64,000 nucleotides of DNA from Paraburkholderia sp. ZP32-5. Its GTDB lineage: Bacteria; Pseudomonadota; Gammaproteobacteria; Burkholderiales; Burkholderiaceae. The notes under the pieces are model-generated. The model was given only the letters and a program-made list of their open reading frames with translations, did no database searches and was not told where the DNA came from. This document shows positions 33,913-41,255 of the stretch, in pieces. Where the stretch lies: positions 868,001 through 932,000 of the forward strand of contig NZ_JAJEJP010000003.1 of the NCBI RefSeq assembly GCF_021390495.1. The letters run 5' to 3'. Numbering within the stretch: position 1 is the first letter of the stretch; each line of letters begins with the position of its first letter. The position numbers were made by a program, and so were the translations under genes.

Positions 33913-35073
33913 TCAGAACTGGTGGCGAATCGCGAAGCGCACCACGCCCTGATGATCGACCGTCGAAGGCGTCAGGAAATTCAGCGCGGCGACTGCCGGC
34001 TTGCCGTTCGAGTTGACGCCCGAGGCGGTCTGATACGACAGCACCATGTAGAGGTCCGTGCGCTTCGACAGCAGATAGTCGGCGCCGAGCGAGTACTGGT
34101 TGTAGGTTGCGCCGACGTCGCCGCCCACCGACGCGCGCCGCGAATAGCTATACGCGGCGGAAGCCGACAGTGTCGGTGTGAACTGATAGCCGAAATCGCC
34201 TTCATAGATATTGAACGATGCGGTTCCTCTCAATGAGGCTACCGCGCCGGCATTACCCGGGTCGGTGCCGAGATTGGTAAAGCGCGTATTCGAATAGGTG
34301 CCGCCGAACCAGAAGTGGCCGAGCTGGTAGATGGCTCCCGCGGCGAGAATGTTAAGGCTCCCCGCCGACGCATAGGCGTTGTAGATCGGCGAGGTGATCG
34401 CGGCCGGCGCATTCGCGCCGTTGTTGTACGCCGAGATGAACGGATCGCGCTGGTCGGTGTAGGCGATGGCGGCCTGCAGCGGCCCCTGCGAATAGCCGAC
34501 CCCGATGCCCCAGCCCGAATTCTTGTTGAAGTTCCCTCCGACGCCGCCGAAGCTGTACAGACCGCCGATCGTGAAGCCGTGGTAACTGATGCTCTGGTAC
34601 TTCAGCGCGTTGTTGACGCGGAACGTATTGTTCAGATTATCCACGTCGCCCGCATGCGCGATGAAGCCGCCGCCCCATCGGCTCGACGCGACGAGGTTGC
34701 CGCCGACGAAGTCGTACACCGTGCTGTATTGACGCCCGGCCGTGAGCGTGCCCCACTGCTTCGAGTCGATGCCGACATAAGCGGCGCGGCCGAACAGCAG
34801 ACCGTTCTGGCCGAGCTTGCCGTTGGTGATGTCGAAGCCGTTTTCGAAGCGGAAGATCGCCGACAGACCGCCGCCGAGATCCTCGCCGCCTTTCAGGCCG
34901 AAGCGGCTGCCATACCATTCGCCGCTGACCATGTTGAACGTACGACCGCCTCCGGCGTTGCTGACGTAATTGATACCCACTTCAGCGATGCCATACAGCG
35001 TCACACTGCTTTGTGCCTGAGCGGCGCCTGCGGTGAGCGCAAGCGCAACGGTAGCCGCACACTTCATTTTCAT
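33913..35073 (-). CDS. Outer-membrane general porin (Burkholderia type)
   Basis: 386 aa trimeric 16-strand porin type. Signal peptide MKMKCAATVALALTAGAAQA/QSSVTLYGIAEVG; first-strand motif SSVTLYG, EDLGGGLSAIFRFENGF, RAAYVGIDSKQWGTLTAGRQ and the terminal strand VVRFAIRHQF ending in Phe for outer-membrane assembly. Ribosome site AGGAGA before ATG at 35073. Lies between SMP-30 4 and NIPSNAP 2 on one strand. It probably admits the island's substrate through the outer membrane, while the Bug proteins bind it in the periplasm. Confidence 0.92.
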   Translation of the reverse strand: MKMKCAATVALALTAGAAQAQSSVTLYGIAEVGINYVSNAGGGRTFNMVSGEWYGSRFGLKGGEDLGGGLSAIFRFENGFDITNGKLGQNGLLFGRAAYVGIDSKQWGTLTAGRQYSTVYDFVGGNLVASSRWGGGFIAHAGDVDNLNNTFRVNNALKYQSISYHGFTIGGLYSFGGVGGNFNKNSGWGIGVGYSQGPLQAAIAYTDQRDPFISAYNNGANAPAAITSPIYNAYASAGSLNILAAGAIYQLGHFWFGGTYSNTRFTNLGTDPGNAGAVASLRGTASFNIYEGDFGYQFTPTLSASAAYSYSRRASVGGDVGATYNQYSLGADYLLSKRTDLYMVLSYQTASGVNSNGKPAVAALNFLTPSTVDHQGVVRFAIRHQF

Positions 35074-35135
35074 TGAAGGTCTCCTGACTATTGATGTTAT
35101 ATGTCGATGCAAGAAGTGCCATGTTCACGAGGGGC

Positions 35136-35897
35136 TCATGGCCAGCCCGCTCCGGGTACGTCGACTTCGATGGTTTCGATGCAGCACTCGCGGTGTTCAG
35201 CCATGCGCGGACCGCTCGCGGTGTTGGTGACGATGAACAGCGTGCGCCGTTCCGGCCCGCCGAGCGCGCACGTATAAGCTCCGCGCCCCGGCTCGAAGCT
35301 GATCTCACTCTCGATGCGCCCGCCTTCGAACACGCGCCGCACGCGCTTGCCGAACGGATCCGCGACCCACACCGCACCCTCCGCATCGAGGGCGAGACCG
35401 TCCGGGTTGCAGCCTTCGATTTCGGCGAAATAGCGATGGTTGTGCAGATCGCCATTGGCGTCGATATCGAACATGCTGATGCGGTGCGCGAAGGTCTCGC
35501 CGACGATCAGATGCCGTTCGTCGGGCGTAATCACCATGCCGTTCGGAAAACTGAGTTCGGCGCCGGTCGGATGAATCGAGCCATCCGGGTCCACACGGAT
35601 GATGCGCGTGAGCCGAGGCTCGGCGCCGTTGTTCTTGTCGTAGCCGAAGTTGCCGACGTATGCGCGGCCGTGCCGGTCGACCACCATGTCGTTGCACGGG
35701 CCGCCCGCGACCTCGCCGAGATCGGCGACAAGGCGCGTGCTGCCGTCGCTGTTGATCGCAAGCAGCCGGCGATCGAGCATCGACACCACGAGCGGCGTAC
35801 CGTCGGGCAGGAAGCCGAGCCCCGATGGACGCTGCGGTACGTCCGCGATCACTTCCGTGTGTCCGTCGGGATCGACGGTCTGCACATGGTGCGTATA
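35136..35897 (-). repeat. Inverted 762-bp near-identical repeat, copy B
   Basis: Partner of 25736-26497. Same length, opposite orientation, 8.6 kb apart. Confidence 0.85.
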
Positions 35898-35993
35898 GAA
35901 GTCCGAGAACCACAGCTTGCCGTTATGCCAGCGAGTGCCCTCGCCGAAAGACAGACCTCTGAGTAGAACCCGCGTCGATGCCGTGCTTGTCAT
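35136..35993 (-). CDS. SMP-30/gluconolactonase-family protein 4
   Basis: 285 aa, start MTSTASTRVLLRGLSFGEGTRW chosen because Glu of FGEGTRW is the expected first metal ligand about 20 residues in; the ribosome site (GGGAC) is weak. The rest is almost identical to SMP-30 3 on the opposite strand. All metal motifs intact (GPCNDMVVD, FPNGMVITPDE, NPDGLALDAEG). Has its own class 1 promoter about 190 bp upstream, and probably leads the unit SMP-30 4 - porin - NIPSNAP 2. Confidence 0.87.
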   Translation of the reverse strand: MTSTASTRVLLRGLSFGEGTRWHNGKLWFSDFYTHHVQTVDPDGHTEVIADVPQRPSGLGFLPDGTPLVVSMLDRRLLAINSDGSTRLVADLGEVAGGPCNDMVVDRHGRAYVGNFGYDKNNGAEPRLTRIIRVDPDGSIHPTGAELSFPNGMVITPDERHLIVGETFAHRISMFDIDANGDLHNHRYFAEIEGCNPDGLALDAEGAVWVADPFGKRVRRVFEGGRIESEISFEPGRGAYTCALGGPERRTLFIVTNTASGPRMAEHRECCIETIEVDVPGAGWP

Positions 35994-36183
35994 GCGTAAG
36001 TCCCGGTTATCTGTGTCGCTGGCGCCGGCTTGGCGGATCGCCAGTGCGTCTCCTATGCCTTTAATGCAACGGTGCAAACCGGTCGGCCGCAAGGGCTTGC
36101 GAGATGTCGCCGTTCTGGGGCGGAACCCTTGCCGACAGTAGCCCTGAGCGTTGCCGAGGTGGTCCCGTAAGCAGGTTGTAGTC

Positions 36184-36228
36184 ATGCTAGGTAAGTGCCC
36201 AGGCATGTACAAAGCGAGTTTTAGTCAC
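36184..36228 (-). promoter_or_regulatory. Class 1 island promoter (SMP-30 4 - porin unit)
   Basis: Minus strand: GTGACTAAAA then CTCGCTTTGTAC. TTGTAC (36207-36212), a 17-bp spacer and TAGCAT (36184-36189). Confidence 0.75.
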
Positions 36229-36425
36229 ACGTCATGTGACGAAAGAGGCGGTCGATCGACCTGACGAAACCGCGCGGGAGCCGGCGAAACCAAATGCCGG
36301 CGCGGTTCACCGCGCATCTGTCCGCGCGGCGTCACGGCGCGCGCCGATGGCGTGGCTTAACACGATGCTATATCCCACCGCTGATTTGGCATGCGACGAG
36401 ACGAGTCATCGTCCCTAAGATTGGT

Positions 36426-36448
36426 CTGCACATAAACACAAACGGTAT
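36426..36448 (+). promoter_or_regulatory. Possible degenerate island site before the dehydrogenase at 36520
   Basis: CTGCACATAAACAC followed by AAACGGTATG resembles class 1 with a one-base insertion; no clear -10. The remaining 36229-36519 shows nothing else. Confidence 0.3.
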
Positions 36449-36519
36449 GCGTGTGTCCGCTCGCGGGACAGCAGGACGCTCGGGCAAGCAACGCTTCTTT
36501 CTCCTGGAGTCATCAAGTG

Positions 36520-37428
36520 ATGATCGGTCTGATCGGATTGGGCAACATCGGCCAGCACTTCGCAACGCGGCTGCTGGCAGCGGGACATCCGCTCGTCGTC
36601 TACGACACACGGCCGGACGCCGTCGAGCGCTTCGTCAAGCTTGGCGCGCAGGCAGCGGGCAGCGCGCTGGAGCTGGCAGCGATGACGGACGCGGTATTCC
36701 TGAGCTTGCCGCTACCCTCCGTCGTGGAGCAGGTTGCGACGGCGCAAGGTGGCCTGATCGACAGCACGCGGGCGCGCATCGTGGTCGATCTGTCGACGAC
36801 GGGCCCGAGCGTGACGAACGCCATCGCGCAGACGCTCGCGCAACGGCAGATTGAATTCCTCGGCGCACCGGTCAGCGGCGGCACGGTCGCCGCCGAAAGG
36901 GGCACGCTGACCATCATGGCCGCGGGTCCGCGCCGTGTCTTCGACGCCATGCAGCCGTGGCTCCAGGTGATCGGCAAGAACCTGTTTTACCTCGGTGAAG
37001 GTCATGGTCTCGGCCAGACCATGAAGATCATCAACAACACGCTGTGCGCAGTCGGCATGGTGGCGAGTTGCGAAGCACTCGTGTTCGGCGTGAAGGCCGG
37101 ACTCGATTCGGCTTCGATGCTCGACATCCTGAACGTGTCGAGCGGACGCTCGTTCGCGACGCTCGAAAAGATCCCGCAATGCATCCTGCACCGCGACTTT
37201 CCGATGCGCTTCACGACCGAGCTGATTCACAAGGACATCAAGCTGTGCATCGAGGAAGCGGAGAAGATCGGTGTACCGATGTGGGTCAGTCCGGCGGCAC
37301 GCTCGTTCCTCGCGTTCTCGATTACGCAGGGCGACGCCAATCGCGATTACGCTCACACGATCGAGCATTTTGAAAAATGGGCCGGAGTGCAGTTCGGCGC
37401 GGAACCGGACACGCCGGCCAATCCCTGA
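36520..37428 (+). CDS. Beta-hydroxyacid dehydrogenase (3-hydroxyisobutyrate / tartronate-semialdehyde reductase type)
   Basis: 302 aa. NAD(P) site GLGNIG (residues 6-11), substrate-binding GAPVSGG (Ser119), and catalytic Lys169 in QTMKIINN. The VYDTRPDAV segment after strand 2 suggests NADP or mixed use. Family members reduce tartronate semialdehyde, succinate semialdehyde or oxidise 3-hydroxyisobutyrate; substrate not decided here. First of three same-strand genes with the AA_synth protein (53-bp gap) and the D-2-hydroxyacid dehydrogenase (68-bp gap), which together could process a small 2-oxo- or hydroxy-acid. Confidence 0.9.
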   Translation: MIGLIGLGNIGQHFATRLLAAGHPLVVYDTRPDAVERFVKLGAQAAGSALELAAMTDAVFLSLPLPSVVEQVATAQGGLIDSTRARIVVDLSTTGPSVTNAIAQTLAQRQIEFLGAPVSGGTVAAERGTLTIMAAGPRRVFDAMQPWLQVIGKNLFYLGEGHGLGQTMKIINNTLCAVGMVASCEALVFGVKAGLDSASMLDILNVSSGRSFATLEKIPQCILHRDFPMRFTTELIHKDIKLCIEEAEKIGVPMWVSPAARSFLAFSITQGDANRDYAHTIEHFEKWAGVQFGAEPDTPANP

Positions 37429-37481
37429 TTGCATATGCCGCTCGTGCGGCGTCGTGCGGTTTTTCTGTCTGGAGATATGTC

Positions 37482-38063
37482 ATGTCGCTGATCAGGATTC
37501 GCAAGAAGCTGCTCAACATCGAGACCGTCTATCACGAAGGCGGCCCGAATGCGCGCGTGCCGCTGAAGCTCGGCGCGATTGCCTGCGTGATCGCCAATCC
37601 GTTTGCGGGGCGTTATGTCGAGGATCTGAGCCCACTCGTGCGCGACGCGCGCGAGATGGCCAACGAGATGGTGCCCGAACTGATCGCCGCGCTCGGCGGC
37701 AACGACAGTATCGAAGCCTACGGGAAGGGGGCCATCGTCGGGCTGAATGGAGAGCTCGAACATGGCGCGATCTGGCATGAAGCAGGCGGCTGGGCCATGC
37801 GCGCGGTACTGACCGAAGCGCGCTCCATCGTACCGGCGGCCAAGGTGGTGGCGGCGGCCGGATTCCGTTTGCAGGTGCCGCTGCACCATATCCGCGCGGC
37901 CTACGTGCGCAGCCATTTCAATACGATCGATATCGGCGTCGTCGATTCGCCGCGGCCCGACGAGCTGCTGTACGTGCTCGCGATGTCGACCGGTAGCCGG
38001 ATTCACGAGCGTCTCGGCGGCCTGCGCGTGTCCGAGATTTCGGTCAACGACGGTCAACGCTGA
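37482..38063 (+). CDS. AA_synth-family protein (DUF1185)
   Basis: 193 aa. IETVYHEGG near the start, IACVIANPFAGRYVEDLS, DSIEAYGKGAIVGLNGELEHG-type stretch (YGKGAIVGLNGE) and LHHIRAAYVRSHFNTIDI place it in DUF1185, called amino acid synthesis protein in databases on weak grounds. ATG at 37482 behind GGAGA. The fold is known from structures but the reaction is not. The steady company of dehydrogenases and Bug proteins suggests a catabolic role. Confidence 0.8.
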   Translation: MSLIRIRKKLLNIETVYHEGGPNARVPLKLGAIACVIANPFAGRYVEDLSPLVRDAREMANEMVPELIAALGGNDSIEAYGKGAIVGLNGELEHGAIWHEAGGWAMRAVLTEARSIVPAAKVVAAAGFRLQVPLHHIRAAYVRSHFNTIDIGVVDSPRPDELLYVLAMSTGSRIHERLGGLRVSEISVNDGQR

Positions 38064-38131
38064 GTTTTTCCCGGGGCTCGTCGCTGTTTGTTTCGTCGTA
38101 TGTTCGGCCATATGTTTTTAAAGATCGTCCT

Positions 38132-39112
38132 ATGAACGATGCCATTTCTCAATCACCCTTGCGTGCGGTTGCGCTCGTCCTCGTGTTCATCACGGAAGCG
38201 CATCGCGAGCTGGTCAGTCGATCTTTCGAGCTGATCTATGCGCCCAATGCGGGTCTCGGTGCGGATCGCGCGAACGGCGCGCGCCAGATCGCCGCGCGCG
38301 GCGCCGATATACAGGTGGTGCTGACCAACGGTACGAACGGCATCACGACGCAGGAAATCGATGCGATGCCGAATCTACGCATCGTTTGCACGCTCGGTGT
38401 CGGTCACGAGAACGTTCCACTGGAGTACGCGCGCGAGCGCGGCGTCGCGGTCTGCAATGCGGCGAATACGAACGATGATTGTGTCGCCGATCATGCGATG
38501 GCGATTCTGCTAGCCGCCGTGCGCGGCGTGCCAAAGCTCAATCGCCAGTGCCGCGACGGCATCTGGCGTGACGATATCCCACGTCCGCCGCACGTGTCGG
38601 GGCGGCGCATGGGAATTTTCGGGCTCGGCGCGATCGGCCGCAAGATCGCGAAGCGCGGGCTCGGCTTCGACCTCAAGATCGGCTATTACAACCGCACGCC
38701 GTGCACCGACGTACCGTATCGCTACTTCGACAACCTGCTGGACATGGCCGCATGGTGCGATTTCCTGATGGTGGCGGTGCCCGGCGGCACGGCGACGTAT
38801 CACATGGTCGACGAGACGGTGCTCGATGCGCTTGGCCCCGAAGGAGTGCTCGTGAACGTCGCGCGCGGCGGCGTCGTCGATACGGTAGCGGTCGCGCGGG
38901 CGTTGCGCGAAGCTCGTCTCTACAACGCGGCGCTCGATGTGTATGAAGGCGAGCCGACGCCGCCCGCGGAGCTGTTCGAGTTCGAAAACGTGGTGTTGAC
39001 GCCGCATGTCGGCGGCATCTCACCGCAGGCAATCCACGCATCCGTGGTGCGCTTCATCGACAACGCGACGCGTCATCTCGCCGGACTGCCGCTGCTTACG
39101 CAGGTCAATTAG
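38132..39112 (+). CDS. D-2-hydroxyacid dehydrogenase (glyoxylate/hydroxypyruvate reductase type)
   Basis: 326 aa. NAD-binding GIFGLGAIGRKIAKR, catalytic Arg in VNVARGGVVD, Glu in YEGEPTPP and His in TPHVGGIS are all present. The sequence looks like the GhrB/GyaR branch, so glyoxylate or hydroxypyruvate reduction to the D-hydroxyacid is likely. This matters for the pathway model, because PAL-like cleavage of a hydroxyglycine-type compound would release glyoxylate. ATG at 38132 has a weak ribosome site. Confidence 0.9.
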   Translation: MNDAISQSPLRAVALVLVFITEAHRELVSRSFELIYAPNAGLGADRANGARQIAARGADIQVVLTNGTNGITTQEIDAMPNLRIVCTLGVGHENVPLEYARERGVAVCNAANTNDDCVADHAMAILLAAVRGVPKLNRQCRDGIWRDDIPRPPHVSGRRMGIFGLGAIGRKIAKRGLGFDLKIGYYNRTPCTDVPYRYFDNLLDMAAWCDFLMVAVPGGTATYHMVDETVLDALGPEGVLVNVARGGVVDTVAVARALREARLYNAALDVYEGEPTPPAELFEFENVVLTPHVGGISPQAIHASVVRFIDNATRHLAGLPLLTQVN

Positions 39113-39172
39113 ACAGAATGAGGCCGTGTATCGCCGCACGTGAGGCGCGGGCGAGAGACGATCACCCGCGCG

Positions 39173-39217
39173 GTGACATAAACGAACTTGTGGCGGCTCG
39201 CGCGACGTGAATATGAT
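39173..39217 (+). promoter_or_regulatory. Class 1 island promoter (MBL - Bug 8 unit)
   Basis: GTGACATAAA is followed by CGAACTTGTGGC. TTGTGG (39188-39193), an 18-bp spacer and TATGAT (39212-39217), the best -10 of the set. Confidence 0.8.
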
Positions 39218-39278
39218 GCGTGAGGTGATTCGATAACGGCATGCGTATAGGCGCGGCTGACGAGGCAGGCAGCAAACC

Positions 39279-40154
39279 ATGAACACGATTTTCCGCGTTG
39301 ACGACATGACGATTCATCGCATCGTCGAATATCAGGCCGGCATGGTGCCGGTCACGTCGATGTTTCCGAACCTTACGCCGGACGTACTGGCCGACAACCG
39401 TGCGTGGCTGCGATCGCTTGGCGCGCTGTCGGAGGATGATCGCATCGTGCTGTGCTTCCAGTCATACCTGATCCGCACGCCTCACTTTAATGTGCTCGTC
39501 GACACCTGTGTCGGCAACGACAAGGAGCGCGAGTCGCGGCCGCACTGGCATCGCAAGCGCGACCACGCGTATATGAGCGGACTCGCGCGCGCGGGTCTCT
39601 CAGTCAGCGATATCGACTTCGTGATGTGCACGCATATGCACGTCGATCACGTCGGCTGGAATACGCGGCTCGAGGACGGCCGCTGGGTGCCGACCTTTCC
39701 GAACGCCCGCTACGTGTTCTCGAAGCGGGAGCTGGCGTACTGGACCGAACAGAATGATCGCGAACCGGTCGCGCACCTCGTCGATAGCGTGCTGCCGATC
39801 GTGGCCGCCGGCCGCGCCGAACTCGTGACGAACACCCATGCGTGCTGCGAGCACGTGCGTCTGATGCCGACGCCGGGGCACACGATCGATCATGTCGCGG
39901 TTGCGCTCGGCCGTGGCCGCGATGAAGCCATCGTGACCGGCGACCTCATCCATTCGCCGCTGCAGTTGCGGCACCCCGAGTTGCGGATGTGGCGCGACTA
40001 CGATCCCGATCAGGCCGTGGCGACACGGCGTCGTTTTCTCGCTCACCTGGCCGATCGCGACACGCTGTGCTGTACGTCGCATTTCCCCACGCCGTCGGTG
40101 GGCCATATCAGGGAGCGGCCACGTCTGGCCGGTTACGAGCTGGTCACGCCATGA
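39279..40154 (+). CDS. MBL-fold metallo-hydrolase
   Basis: 291 aa. The metal motif is THMHVDHVGW (His119, His121, Asp123, His124), followed by PTPGHTIDH and VTGDLIHSPLQ, with the last His in CTSHFPTP. A complete two-metal site is expected. The layout resembles the AHL-lactonase and alkyl-hydrolase branch, so lactone or ester hydrolysis is likely. No signal peptide. Its stop overlaps the start of Bug 8 (ATGA), giving translational coupling. Confidence 0.88.
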   Translation: MNTIFRVDDMTIHRIVEYQAGMVPVTSMFPNLTPDVLADNRAWLRSLGALSEDDRIVLCFQSYLIRTPHFNVLVDTCVGNDKERESRPHWHRKRDHAYMSGLARAGLSVSDIDFVMCTHMHVDHVGWNTRLEDGRWVPTFPNARYVFSKRELAYWTEQNDREPVAHLVDSVLPIVAAGRAELVTNTHACCEHVRLMPTPGHTIDHVAVALGRGRDEAIVTGDLIHSPLQLRHPELRMWRDYDPDQAVATRRRFLAHLADRDTLCCTSHFPTPSVGHIRERPRLAGYELVTP

Positions 40155-41215
40155 ACGATCGGATGAGCCTGATGAGCCGTTACACGCGGCGCGCGCGCGG
40201 CATGCTGGCGAGTTTGCGCGAATGGATCGCGAGAACCGTTGCGTCACGCGCGCCGCTGCTCGCGATAATGCTTGCCGCCGCGGTGTCGCTCATGAACTGG
40301 GCGCCGCGCGCGCAAGCCGCGTGGCCCGATGCGCCGATCCGCCTGATCATCGCGTTCCCCGGAGGATCGAGCGAAGCGCAAGGGCGCACTCTCGCGCAGG
40401 CGCTCGGCAAGTATCTCGGCCAGCCCGTCATCGTGCAGGCGCAGCCGGGAGCCGGCGGCAATATCGCGGCGGCCTACGTCGCGAAGTCGCGCGGCGACGG
40501 CTATACGATTCTGCTCGGCTCGAACACGTTCTTCGAAACGAATCCGCTGATCTATCGCGACCTCGGCTATGACCTGAAGGATCTGAAACCTGTCAGCACG
40601 TTGTCCGAGCAGACCTATGTGCTCGCGGTGCGGCCGTCGCTGCCGATCCGCTCGGTGCGGGAGCTGATCGACTATGCGCGGAAAAATCCCGGCAAGCTGA
40701 CCAATGCGACGGCGGGGGCGGGCAGCCCCGTCGCACTGGCCGGCATCGAGTTCGCGTCGCGCGCGGGCGTGCGCTTTCTCGACGTGCCGTACAAGGGAGG
40801 CGGGGAAGACACGATGGCGGTGCTGAGCGGCTTCGCCGACCTCGAATTCAGCGGCGTGACCGACGTCGCCGCCCATATCGACGCGGGCAAACTGCGCGCG
40901 CTCGCGGTCACGAGCAAGGCGCGTGCGAAACGGCTTCCCGATGTGCCGACTGTCGCCGAAGCGGGCGTGGCCGGTTACGAATTCACGACCTGGAACGCGG
41001 TGTTCGTGCCGGCGTCGACGCCGGCGCCGATTGTCGAGCGTTTGCATGCGGCGATCGTGAGTGCGCTCAATGAGCCTGAGGTGCAAAGCCACTTCGAGCA
41101 GATCGGGTTCGTTACGGTCAGCAGCACGGGCGAGGCCGCCGCCCATCGTCTTGCCACCGAGTCTGCCGCGTGGCGGCGCCTGTTCCAGCAAACGGGCGTC
41201 ACGCCGCCGAACTGA
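40151..41215 (+). CDS. Bug/TctC-family solute-binding protein 8
   Basis: 354 aa, longer than the others because of an N-terminal extension of about 30 residues before the hydrophobic segment (LLAIMLAAAVSLMNWAPRAQA/AWPD). The start overlaps the MBL stop by four bases; a later in-frame ATG is possible. No twin-Arg motif of the usual kind. Ligand loop AFPGGSSEAQGR; QPGAGGNIAAAYVAKSRGDG; VPYKGGGEDTMAVLSGFADL; PDVPTVAEAGVAGYEF. Confidence 0.88.
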   Translation: MNDRMSLMSRYTRRARGMLASLREWIARTVASRAPLLAIMLAAAVSLMNWAPRAQAAWPDAPIRLIIAFPGGSSEAQGRTLAQALGKYLGQPVIVQAQPGAGGNIAAAYVAKSRGDGYTILLGSNTFFETNPLIYRDLGYDLKDLKPVSTLSEQTYVLAVRPSLPIRSVRELIDYARKNPGKLTNATAGAGSPVALAGIEFASRAGVRFLDVPYKGGGEDTMAVLSGFADLEFSGVTDVAAHIDAGKLRALAVTSKARAKRLPDVPTVAEAGVAGYEFTTWNAVFVPASTPAPIVERLHAAIVSALNEPEVQSHFEQIGFVTVSSTGEAAAHRLATESAAWRRLFQQTGVTPPN

Positions 41216-41255
41216 GCGCCGGCGGCCTCAGCGAAGCATCCGCGCAGGAGAGCCC

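Noticed and set aside
2256..39217. Class 1 and class 2 elements as sigma-54 promoters
   Set aside because: The GTG...TTGC look is similar, but the distance between the two conserved parts is about 3 bp longer than in -24/-12 promoters, and TACGAT-type -10 boxes follow at 17-18 bp.
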